A stretch of DNA of 64,000 nt from assembly GCA_028554755.1 (NCBI GenBank), contig JAPTOF010000021.1, positions 4,017,501 to 4,081,500 of the forward strand. The letters are read 5' to 3'. Position numbers and translations under genes: made by a program. This document shows, in pieces, positions 45,598-56,710 of the stretch. The notes beneath the pieces are model-generated. The model was not told where the DNA came from. It did no database searches and saw only the letters and a program-made list of their open reading frames with translations. Each line of letters starts with the position of its first letter. The stretch's first letter is position 1. This DNA comes from Cordia subcordata (Eukaryota > Streptophyta > Magnoliopsida > Boraginales > Cordiaceae).

Positions 45598-46383
45598 ACT
45601 AAGTTGCTTGGTGTCCAAATTACTTGGAACCGAAGAAGACGAAAATGTCCCTAATCTAGTACATAACATAACAACATGTATTAAAAATCTAAATATACTT
45701 CAACATTTATTATTGGTTAGCAATTTTTCAAGAATGACAATGAGAGCTACTATAGTTGAGACTGGTATTGTACTGCGTCTCCTGGGTTTTACTCCGGGAA
45801 TTACTGGTCCTGCCAATGGCGGCATATATTGCTTGTGTGCACACCCTAATATAATTTTATGTAATCCTACCACTAGCGAATACCATACACTCCGGACATC
45901 CAATCTGCCTTGTCCAAATTCTGAGAAGATTGAGCATGTTGAGTTTGGTTTCGATTTTAATACTAATGACTACAAGGTGTTGAGAATTCTCTGGGGCTGG
46001 GGCTGAGACTACCGAAGGCTCCAACGTCCCAAAATTCATCAAGTTGAGATACACAATCATCATAGTGCAAATTCTTGGAGGAAATTCCACGGGGGGGTAC
46101 CAGATGGAGGTGTGGCGATGGCTACGCCTTGTATGGCATTGCCCTACAATTACAACGGATCAGCGAGCTATTGGTGTTGGTTGGGATGTGACGAGATCGG
46201 GAATATTGCGTACACACCCACCTCATTTGACATGAACAATGAGGTGTTTCCATCATGCTCATGGTTCATTCCTTTAAGCATCCATATGCGGAGAAGTGGT
46301 TTGATATGTGGTTGCTGAATGGTGGCGATGGTGGTCTGGATAGCAAGGCGTCTTGGATCACATTGCCGTGTATAAGACCCTAA
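45598..46383 (+). pseudogene. F-box associated (FBA-type) protein pseudogene
   Basis: The first open piece (about 45608-46006) contains GPANGGIYCLCAHPNIILCN, PTTSEYHTLRTSNLPCP and FGFDFNTNDYKVLRI. This is the typical FBA_1/FBA_3 beta-propeller start of CPR30/CPR1-like F-box proteins (SCF ubiquitin-ligase substrate adaptors). After a premature stop at about 46004 the similarity continues in other frames: VEIHNHHSANSWRKF (about 46042-46086), ASYWCWLGCDEIGNIAYTPT and FDMNNEVF (about 46164-46250), then KHPYAEKWFDMWLLNGGDGG (about 46275-46335). At least two frameshifts and the lack of a recognisable N-terminal F-box make this a pseudogene. Confidence 0.78.
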
Positions 46384-48060
46384 AGTAAAGTAGATAGACG
46401 GCTGTGTTTCTGCCGGGGTTTTGGTGGGTTTCGATTAAGATTTGACATTGGACTTGAAAGGGTGGTCACCTGGGCGGTTGAATGCAACTTGAAGAATGCG
46501 AGCAACCCCATCTCCGTGATTGATGACCCAAAAGCAAGAAAAAGAACACCACCAGTTCAAACTTGCGATCGCAACCGGAAACGCATCAAGAATCTCCCAA
46601 TTACTTCACACGTTTAAAGTAGATCTGCGAAATATTTCGAAGTTACTATTTATTAATTAAAGTTATTGATTTTTTTGTTATCTGGAATTTTAAAGTATTG
46701 GTAATAAAGTGATTTATTAGTAACTATTGTCAAACTCTTTTTTTCAATCTGAAATAGACATCAGTTTTTAGAAAACATTACATTGAAACCACAATGTTTG
46801 ATGAAATAAATCACTCTTCTTCTGAGTTACAAATATTTTAAAGAGGAAAACCAGCAAGATTTGAGTTTTAAGGATTGTGACACATAGAAAACATAATCTA
46901 AGACTAACCAAAAAGAAGAACACTACTGAAAATCAACTTTTTAGCTCTGGGTTTCAATTTGAATATCCAAAGGTGTATATCCAATACTTCAACACACGAA
47001 AAGAAATTATAACTTTGCAGAAACTCTACAAGCCAGAAACAAACAACCAAGAGAGTTTTATTATTTAAAAGAAATATTGCAATTAAGTGAAAGTCTTACA
47101 GTACTTAAAAGAACACAATCTTCAAACAAAATAAAAGGTTTAAGAGATGAAATTTCAAAAATATAGGTTGAAATAGTACTTCTAAAATACCAACAATCAT
47201 TGGCAACACATCCAAATCACAAATATTAAAATCATCAAATGAAGAAATAGACCAACAACAGTTCCTTAATATAATTTCTAGATTAAATTGTGATAAATTG
47301 CATGCTAACCAAAGAGATCTCGTGAAAAGTTTATACAACGCCAATCAAAGTGACATGAAATTAGGATTTCAAAAAGTACACGATGTTGAAGAAGACGTAT
47401 ATAAAACTCTAATAAATGTTCCATTTGAACAGTTTGAATGCAATAATAAACTTTTAGGCCTACGCATGCTCCTTCAGAAGATCAAAGACTGATGAATGAT
47501 ATTTTTCCCCAAAATATAGAACAACATTAGAAAAATCTGTATATTCTCTAGTCATGAAAGAAAATAGTATAGTTCTTTTTGACAACTTTTATCTACTTAC
47601 AAAGCCTATTTTTAGAATGGATTTGCTGCTGAACAACCAAAAGTTAAAAATGCACTTGAAACGAATCCAATATAGAAGCATAAATTTAATGTTCAGTAGA
47701 AATTAGAGCAGATATTCTGCTCCAAACAGGTCAAAAACAAAGTAATCAAGGGTCTTGTTCAAATCTTCTCTACAAAAATCAAGCTTCAAGAGATACAATG
47801 ATTGTTTTATCTGTCATCTCAACCTAAACAGAAATGGGCAAACAATTTCTACATGTAATCCCGATAACCCAACCGCTCCTCCAAATTTGCAAATGGAAGA
47901 GCCGAAAAAGCCGCAGCAAAACCAATCTCAAATGCAGGACACCTACATTGTAAGACAAATATCGAAATGATTATATATGAATGAGGCTAGCAAATATTAT
48001 GCAAATAGCAAGTTTTGTAGAGAATAGAAAAACTCAAGGAAAGGGAAAGCAATAGAAAAT
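46384..48060. other. AT-rich DNA with decayed coding-like stretches, unassigned
   Basis: Between the F-box pseudogene and beta-COP. Pieces at about 46877-47068 and 47298-47492 (plus strand) give charged, Lys/Asn-rich frames (EFPKV-like and NVPFEQFECNNKLLGL-like wording) that look more protein-like than chance but match no family I can name. They may be remnants of a repeat-borne gene. Bases right of about 47700 probably include beta-COP 3' flank. Confidence 0.35.
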
Positions 48061-48273
48061 TTGAATTCTTGCCATTTCTATGCTAAAATATGAGATTCTT
48101 GGCAATAAGCTTAAGAAGCAAGTGTCCGGAGCATCTTAAACTTTCACTGAGATACCATTGTTTTTTTTCTTTTTGGGTCTTACTGGTAACCATTTTCGTC
48201 GACTCTATTTTCCAAGAGAACAAGAGCAGTCCATTACCAGTATATCTGACTAAAACTAAAGACATGAAGCCAT

Positions 48274-51200
48274 TCAGCTGCCTCCCTTCTGCTTGAGTGT
48301 AATTTTGTCTCCTAAGCTGAGAGCAATTCCTTGTGTCTTGCTCCTTATCCTAATATACCCACTGAGCTTACCATCCACTTGCTTCTCAACACTGAGATTT
48401 ACCAATGCATCCTCTCCAAAGACACTCTTAGCATACAAGTTAGCAGCCAAGAAGCCACATTCGCCTTCCAAAGTTGACCTGAAGAGTAAAATTTAAGCAA
48501 AAGAGAGTTTGATCAAGACACGTATATAGGTAATCTATGCAATGCACTCTTTTCCGACATGGATGCAAAGATAATATATTGATGGCCAAGAGGAGTTAAA
48601 GCAAGATATATGTTGGTAAAGAGTTGATGTCAAGAAAACACTACTATACTATTTTATTACTCACAGAATACCTATAGTTAACAACAAGAAATATAAAAAG
48701 AAAATCAGTTAAGCAATGACTTACGGTGCAGTCAGGCACTTCATATTAGTTGATTTAATGATATGTTCAAGGAACTCTTTCTCATCTTGGATAATGGTGT
48801 TGACAGCAACCTGCCAGTGAACATGTTAGAATGAAAACTGAAACACCGAGTAGAGCTTCTGATTGATAAAATGGGGAAGAGTAGGCTGGTAAATGGAGAA
48901 AATGGAACCAATAAACAACTCACGATTAAAAATAAAAGAATAGATATCTGCCCAAGTGTCCATGCAGAAGAAATATATACGTATATTTATATGATGCAGA
49001 TTGGGGGAAACTAAATGCAAAATATATTAGGTATCGTTAACCAGGAGTTTCAAATTCTGCTAGTGGAAAATATTATCAACATTGGAGAAACTGAAGTGGC
49101 ACATGGCTTGAAGCAATACAGACACATCTAAGTAAAAGCATATTTGATATCACCTATAGGCTGTATCTCATAATCCAATACCTTGTTTTCCCACTCAAAT
49201 TCCGCCCACATTGTTCTAAAAGCAGCATCATTGCACACAGCAGGAGAGATGTAGTCCATGATGTCGATATGGATGTCATTGAGAACAATAACAGTACGCT
49301 CTAGCACATTTGAAGTTTCATAAACTATATTTCCAAAAATGACTCCAGTCTCAGTTGATGACACCTTGATGTTTGCTTTAATCTGCTTGCTTGATTCGGG
49401 AGCAATAGTGTAATTTTGAGGACGCTCAACCAATTTCAGATCACCCATTGTTGCTAACTCCAAACACAAATTCTGTAGCGTCTCTTTGGTCCTATTAATT
49501 ACCGTAACATCCAAAACAATATCATAGTGGTGAACAGTAACATAAGCTTCAGCATATACTGGATCGCTGAATCCTGTCAGTTGAAGAATACGATTCAGTT
49601 TATTTGCATCATCTGCCTCCTTGATGAATTCTCCAGTAGCACGTTTCAGATCATCTTGGACCTCATCTTCCAACTCCAGCTGACTCATTCCCTATAATAT
49701 AGATAACAAGATAAGAGAACATGTTAAAGGAAGCATCGCAATCACCAAGAAGATACCAAACATAAGACTTCACTGGTCCAAAACATGGTGATGTGAAATT
49801 CAAAACTGGAAATGATACTGAGTAATCAAGGAACAACAGCTATAAAAGAACTCCTACAATACAAGTACCAAGCAAAATTTTCTGGTGCTATTTATTACAT
49901 ACTATATTACCTTATTGTACCCCACATTCTTAGCTATTCACTAGCTTTTTATCATATAAAAAGTGACAGTCAAATCCATCACAACATATAAATGAGATAT
50001 TTGGAAGAAACTTTCTAGCATCAGGGATAAATGACAATACACATAAAAAGAGCCCTCCTATATCGTCAAAAATATAATCATCCTGGGATACTTCAAAGTA
50101 TATTTTCAGCATTCATCAGGTATAAGGAGCAATAGAAAAGAAATGGTGAGGAATTTAGCACTTCAATAAATTTGTTAGAGATGAATGGAAAATTGTAATG
50201 TGTATGATGGAAACAATTACAAACATAAGCAAACAACAATGTGCCAGTGCCACTTACAAAACTACTAGCAATCTAATCTAGTTTGCACTTGGACAATCAG
50301 CACAAAAGCAGTGAAATTCTTCTCAAAAGATGGCATATGATCTCAATAGAGATGAAGCTAAAATCACCAAAAAGCTTGGATGTCAATCCACTCTATGGGA
50401 ACCATACCATGAGCAATATGGCATAAGAATGGCATAAACAGGCAAATTCATGATAAGAATGAACAAAAGAAAACTGAGTAAGAAGAGGCTGGGAAGCATG
50501 GGTTGTAAACTTGATAAACATGGTTAAAGGACAACATCAGTGAAGTATTAAGTAGGGTATTGTGAAGTTGAGGAAATTCATGATAAGCATCAGAGGCAAA
50601 TCTCTTACCCTCCTGCTCTTGAGATGGTAGAAATCAATAAGATCATCTGGTTGTGAATAAGAAATCTGAGCTTTTGCTTTAATTTCCTCAGTTTCACGCA
50701 GCTGCTTTTCTGAAAGCATTTTAACAAAACTTTCACGGCAAGATTTCAACCAGATTTGTCTCACCTCATCCCCAGTGTTAGATAGCAATCGTATACACAG
50801 AACAATTCGGTCATACGAGTCATTATCAATTGGGTGAGGAAGAACTGAAGATTGCCCTAACTGTATCATTGAGACCATGATCAATAACGCATTTGTTGTG
50901 GCTTTGTTCACCTCCACCTTTGACGGTTGAACTTCTTCCAATCGTAGAACAAGTTTTGTGAGAGTGCAGGCAACAACAGCTCCGAGGAAAAAGTCACCAG
51001 TGAGAAGAAGAGATCTCAAATTTCCAGTTGTCAAAGATCCTTGGACTACAGTTGGAGGAGAAAAAGCAGTCTCAGAGGCAGCACTTTGAGTAGCATAAGT
51101 TCCATCAGCAAGAATTGCAGGCCTTCTTGATGAAACAGTAATTGAAGTAGCTTGCTGAGTCTTCTTCAAAGAATCAGCAGCATCATCTTCTTCAGAGGCA

Positions 51201-52654
51201 GAGTAGAAAGGTAGGTCTCCAAGGCATTGCTTGATGGTTGCAATGCCACTCTCAACTTCAGAAAGAGAGAGGCAATACTCACCAATAATCCAAAGAGCAC
51301 AGGAACAAACTCGTGCTGCTCGAATCTGGTAGAAAGTGTCCAGCAGTCTGGTTACAATGGAAACCCTCAACTTTGGGTTAGTTTCAATTATTTCACGAAC
51401 AAAAACAGCAACATCCATTGCAGAAGCAACATTGCCATCTCCTAAGAAATCCATTAACAGATGAACCACTGTGCTCGCAACTTCTGGGAACTTAATGGCA
51501 CAGGTATGGATGGCTTGGATCAGCATTTGGCGATATTCCCCATTTTTCTCAAGCTCCCCACTCTGAGTTTTCACGACTTCCTTCTTCAAAGTAAGAACCA
51601 CCTCATTAACATTTCGGGGCGTAATCAAATCGAGAACAATATCTAGAGTTTTTCTCCGAATGTCAAGATTTGGGCTTGAGAGTGCCCTAAGAACATCCAT
51701 AATCATATCAACCAAAATGTCCCCATGAGAAGATTTGAGATCATTCAATCGATCAAGCACAATAAGCTTAACATTGTTGTCACTCTGGGAAAGAAGAAGT
51801 TGGCAATAGGTATTGGCTGCAGCTCTTATAGCTGTGGGGGCAGAAGACAAAGAAACAAGTGTTCCAGCACATTCAAAGATAACAGCAGCAGATGGAGCAT
51901 TCAGCAGAGATATAATGATCTTTATGTACTTTCCCTTTTCAGCTTTGTTTGTCCTACAAACTTTACGAATCAGCTCCAACACAACCATCTGAAGTGATTC
52001 CCCCCACTCAGACACTCGATCAACATGAGTAAAGAGGTAATTAATTGCATGTTCCTGGGCACAGTTGAAAAGCATCAAAAATGCATTCCTTTTTGCTGAC
52101 TGATCCTGCTCAGTTGAAAGGACTTTCTCAATCATTTCAGGTGCGTCCACCAAGAGTTGCTCACCTTGAGGGAGCTTGTAAATCGCCATAACAGCAAGAA
52201 TGGCATTCCTCCTAATGTACGGATGCCGGTGCTCCAAATTTTGAAGCACAGAGGGGATCAGAGGTTCAATGATCTCCACTTCATTCAACCTACAAAGAAA
52301 TCTCAAGGTGACACCACGAATGTACTCATTAGGATGCTGAAGATTGTTTCTCAGATTCTGGCAGATCAGAATCATTTCAGGCAACACACGACCTCTGGAG
52401 TCAGTTTTGTCAATAATCTCCAAATAAAGCAGCAAAAGTTTCTGAATGGTGTGATCCTCAGATGGTAAAACATATCTGACAATGGTGATGAAAAGCTGAG
52501 GAAGGGTTTCACCATTTAACAGAAGCATGACTGCTTTCTTCATGGCATCAACCTTTGCTGGAACATCATTCCCTTCAAGTGCCTCCTTGATCTCATTAGC
52601 AAGGGCAGGCGTCCCCTTGTCAAAATGTACTAACAATGAGCAAGATTTCTCCAT
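48274..52654 (-). CDS. Coatomer subunit beta (beta-COP)
   Basis: Four coding exons on the minus strand: 52654-50609 (682 codons), 49691-49182 (170 codons), 48810-48725 and 48478-48274 (97 codons including stop), 948 residues in total, the usual plant beta-COP length. Junctions follow GT-AG: donors gtaaga, gtattg and gtaagt; acceptors tatag, ggcag and ttcag. The protein joins as [21 protein letters not shown] and [13 protein letters not shown] without frame break. Residues about 20-540 are the adaptin-N HEAT-like solenoid ([35 protein letters not shown]), about 670-805 the beta C-terminal domain ([20 protein letters not shown]), and about 810-940 the appendage platform ending [17 protein letters not shown]. 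Beta-COP is part of the COPI coat that, with Arf1, drives retrograde Golgi-to-ER and intra-Golgi vesicle formation. Antisense ORFs over the exons are shadows. Confidence 0.97.
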
Positions 52655-53760
52655 TTTACCTCACTTATTTCACCTGAGAATCAAGAGAAAAACATCATTC
52701 AGTTTTTCCTCCTATAGATCCGTGATGATCATTTTAGTATTACAAGAATAAGAACAAGATCAGTTTCAGCCTAAAAGAACTGAACTTTCACTTTATATTA
52801 ACACGCTAAAAGGATTAATTAAATGGTGAAACAGTTAAAACACAATGTTCATGCAATAAAAGGATTATCTAACTCAACATAAAGCACAAAAGCAAAACTA
52901 ATACACCACACGCTGGTGCACACTGATTTCCAAGACTGGAATCTTAGAACTTACCTAGCTACATATTTTGTTCATTCGAGAATTAGATGATTCAATATAA
53001 GAAAAGGAAAGCAAATCCACACCCTTAATGCACAATGATTTCCAAGACTACAATCAGAGGACTTATCTATGCTAGATCCATCCGGTTTAACACTAGCGAA
53101 AACCTGTTTCCCAAATAAATCAACCCATTAATTCATAACAGTCGACACTCAGAAAATTGAGATTAGGAAAAAAAAAAAAAAAAGAAAATTGATAACTATT
53201 TTCAACCACATAAGCAGCAAAACAAAATCTACTTGCATTTATCCGGATTCTTCAACATGCACACATTGAAGATTCAGATCCAACAATCAAATTTAAAATC
53301 AAGTTAAAATCTAAGAATGGGTCTGACCCTTTTCAGACTCAACGCATAGTGGGAATTTTGCGCACAAAGACTGCCCTCCATTCTGTCTATCTAAACAAAT
53401 ACCAGAAACATGAAATGTACTACGGGACAAGATTTCATCAAAGCCCTAATAGCCAATTCAATTCCCTTCTACCTCATTTCACTAACTGATTTCAGATCAC
53501 GAAATAATGAACATTACCAAAATGTGCATACAAAAGCAGAATATAGATAATCGATCTATATTATATGTGTAATTGAGAAGGAAAAGACTGCTAATTAATT
53601 TAAATGGTTGAAAAAAGAACAAAAAAAAAATACGAGAAAGAAAAGAAGGAAGCTTACTGTATCGATTTTGTGGAGAATGAGAGCTCCGGGGTGTGGTGTG
53701 TAATAGTGTGGGTTTGTTTTTTCAGATCTGCGATCTGCCGTGTAATTTATGAGTGCGAAG
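52655..53760 (-). promoter_or_regulatory. beta-COP 5'UTR with leader intron
   Basis: A leader intron is inferred at 53657-52674. The donor aca|gtaagc is at 53657; the acceptor ttctcag|gtg leaves exon sequence from 52673, 19 bp before the ATG at 52654. The upstream leader exon would extend from 53658 to roughly 53700-53760; its start cannot be read. A 5'UTR intron of this size (984 bp) is common in plant housekeeping genes. The intron is T-rich on the coding strand and has no long frame. Confidence 0.65.
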
Positions 53761-53815
53761 AAAATCTTCCCCCGAGTAAATAAGAAAGCCAAGCAGAAAA
53801 ACTTTGGCCCAGTTT

Positions 53816-53992
53816 GTATTTTCTTTTTTTTTTTTTCTCATAAAAAAAGTATTTTTTTAAGAAAAAATAACATTTTTTGGCAATAGATATTTTTTAAATT
53901 TAAGAAAACAAAGTTAAAATTTTTAAAAATTTCAATTTCAACTTTTTCAAAAATCAGAATTTTTTTATAAAAAATACTTTCCAAACGAGGCC
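53816..53992. mobile_element. MITE in the beta-COP promoter region
   Basis: The ends ggcccagtttgtattttc and ctttccaaacgaggcc are imperfect inverted complements, flanked by TTT on both sides (53813-53815, 53993-53995). The 177 bp interior is A/T-rich palindromic sequence. It begins within about 60-160 bp of the inferred beta-COP leader exon, so it may lie in the core promoter. Confidence 0.6.
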
Positions 53993-53995
53993 TTT

Positions 53996-55515
53996 ATTTA
54001 TTTTTTTGTTATCCTTTTTTAGCGAGTTGTTCTTTTCAATTTACATATTACATGATCTAATGACATTACCTCCTGTTTCATTATTAAATATTTTTTATAT
54101 TTGCTTTTACATTGAAACATAATTTTTTTTGTATTTGTTGTTATATTGAAAAATATTTTCTGATATTTAGATGTCTTGCTGAAAAATAATTTCAGAAAAC
54201 TTTTATGAAAAAATCAAAGAGTTGTATTATTTGGCAAGTTAATATTTTTAAAGCTATGTGTAATTTGGATACTAGTATTTCACTTAGGTGGCTATTGGTG
54301 TGCGGGATTGGTATGATATAATAAACTAAGAAATTTTATTTTCGAACGAATCCCATTCCTGTAAACATGAAAATAGTCATTTTTGACTAAACACAGGGGA
54401 ATAAGTCATTCCTATATTTGTGGAAATGAGATTTTTTGTCAAATGACGAAAAATATTTTTCTAAAAATTAAAATTTAGAGTTTTATATAAAAATAAAAAA
54501 TTACAAAAATAGAAAATAAAATTAAAAATAAAAAGTAAAAAACAAAAATAGAAAATAGAAAAAAAACTATAATAAAAAGAAAGTAGGAAATAGAAAATAA
54601 AAATCAAACGATTGATAATAAAAAATAAAAATAAAAATAAAAGTTAAAAATAAAAAATAAAAATTTTAAAATAAAATATAAGAAATAATAGATACATACA
54701 TCCATTCCTACCATCATTTTTACATAATAATCCTAAAAAATTCTCTCTAAAAACTTTCCGTTTCTAAATGAACTCCTAATCTTTTCCCCCCAAAGACATC
54801 CAATCTTTGACCATCATCCACCCTTCGTGTAAACCTAGAGCGTGGAAGAAAACCTAGTCAGCAGTGTTGTCAAGGCCGTCGCATGCCAAACTTTTTTTCA
54901 AACTCAAGCTGTGCTGAGAATATAGGAATACCAGAGAGCACTCGATTTGTTCGCCATGAAGAGGATTTTGATGATATGTCTAGAGCCCTAGAGTTTTCAC
55001 TTATAGGCAAGTTTACGTTGATGCCAAGCATGCAGAGTGTTTCGCGTTGGGTTTCTCGTCATAACCCAAGAAGTTACCTAAGAAGGGAATGGGTTGCTCC
55101 TACAAGAATTTCTGAGGCTAAATTCTCTAGAATAGCCATGAAAAGCCATGAGTTATTTAGGGCCAAAATGAAAACAATGATAAGAACCTAAATAATGTCT
55201 AGAAAGATACTGCGTGAGTTCTATTGTCGTGGTTTACACAAAAGTTGAACAGTTCAAGACATCGCATTCAATGGTCAGCGAGTAAATTTGCATTAGGTGG
55301 AGGTTGACTTATTTTATGATATCTATTCGTATCTATCTCAATCTTTCTCCACATTAAGAAAAGGTGTCATGAGATAAATGTTAATTTAGAGTGCTTTAAC
55401 ATGATGTTAAAGTAATATTAACTCAATTTTTGAGTTAGGTCCCGCACGTCAAAAGGGTCGGTAGTTGGTATCCTTACGTTCCTTGTTTCGAGTGGGTTAA
55501 CATGATATATTTACA
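53996..55515. other. AT-rich intergenic DNA with a possible DUF4283-like fragment
   Basis: Bases 54440-54680 are an A-rich 'aaaataaaaa' low-complexity tract. A 102-codon frame at 54883-55191 (plus) includes DDMSRALEFSLIGKF, reminiscent of the DUF4283 start found in LINE ORF1 proteins, but no zinc knuckle or RT follows. I do not call it a gene. Confidence 0.35.
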
Positions 55516-56348
55516 TGTTAGAAACGGATTAAAGGTAAATGAGAAATTAGCAACCAAAGTTGAGTGTGTTACTAATTTGGTTGTTTGATTTGGTTGTGTG
55601 TGGGTTTGTATCCCACATAGGAAAATCATTAAACTTTTGCTCACTTTATATATAGATTCCTTTATGAGGTGTGCCAGGGAGGCGTATGGAGGGAAGACTA
55701 TACATGATAGGCATGGTACTAAACCCACCACACACCCGCGCATGCCCGCACAGCACGGCACGGTCGGGTCCGGGGACGCAGCGCGGGAAGCTTGGGATTT
55801 ACACTTCAGCACATTTTGCTTATTGGGCATCAGGTGAGCTTATTTCTTGGACGTTTTTTACTGCTGCAGGGACAGGTTTATTACTCCCTTGTTGGGCATC
55901 AGGTGAGCTTATTTCTAGGACGTTTTTTACTGTTGCAGGGACAGGTTTATTAGTCCCTTAATTGCTTTTTAGCTAGCTGCTCCTATTTGCTCCACTATAC
56001 ATAGCCGAGTCCAGAAGGAGCTAAATACCAAGCATTCCCATATTAGTACATAGCATACTTTTATAAGCATTCTGCTAGTCTTATTTCATTCATACAGAGA
56101 GAGTCCTACGCTTCTCGTTCGCCGACTCTTGCTTCGGTATGCTACCATAGTTAAGAAGTATAGTCGTTGTATCTTGGGAAGGATACGCCATAACCTTTAG
56201 CGCCGTGTGAATGGGCGTAAATCCTTTAAGGAAATCGAGTATCTCGAGCCTCGACTAATTTAATTTATTCTTGTTTATTCGTTATTTCTACTTCAGTTTT
56301 TATATGTCTTGTTATTATTCTGCTTTATTTTATTACTAGTTTCTAACA
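55516..56348 (+). mobile_element. Solo-LTR-like element, 833 bp
   Basis: The ends tgttagaaacgg and actagtttctaaca give a perfect TGTTAGAAAC / GTTTCTAACA inverted pair, as in many copia LTRs. A TATA-like tatatataga lies at about 55648, and a GC-rich patch spans about 55725-55790. A 69 bp tandem duplication (starts 55824 and 55893) lies inside. The flanking pentamers TTACA and ATAAA do not match, so it may be a recombined copy. Overlapping ORFs on both strands have no domain. Confidence 0.65.
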
Positions 56349-56426
56349 ATAAACACGTGAAAGACATATGTGAGATAATGGAAGCTAGAAAATGGAAAAG
56401 ATAAAATGGTGCAATTTTTTGATTAA

Positions 56427-56544
56427 GAGGTTGTTTGGCTTTGTTTATTTGGTGCTTATAAACACCTAGAAAAAAGTATCATCTCATATACTTTTTAGTA
56501 TTTAAGTGTTTATAAATACAAAATAAGCAAAGCCAAACACCCTC
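56427..56544. mobile_element. Tourist-like MITE, 118 bp
   Basis: The ends gaggttgtttggctttgttt and gcaaagccaaacaccctc are inverted complements, flanked by TAA (56424-56426 and 56545-56547). Near-palindromic, same family as 36894-37013. Confidence 0.78.
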
Positions 56545-56710
56545 TAAGTTTAAATTTTTATCTTCTTATCATAACTATTGTCAGACCCTTAATTAATTAA
56601 GTAAAACTAAAAATATTTCCTCGTAAAGGATAAACAAAATAAAAGAGTATTGCTGTTTTTCATATATGCTTACATGGAATCTTAAATCTGAAAGAGATCT
56701 AGACTTTAAA

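Noticed and set aside
49930..50112. 60-codon frame between beta-COP exons
   Set aside because: It lies wholly in the first coding intron and has no splice-compatible context.
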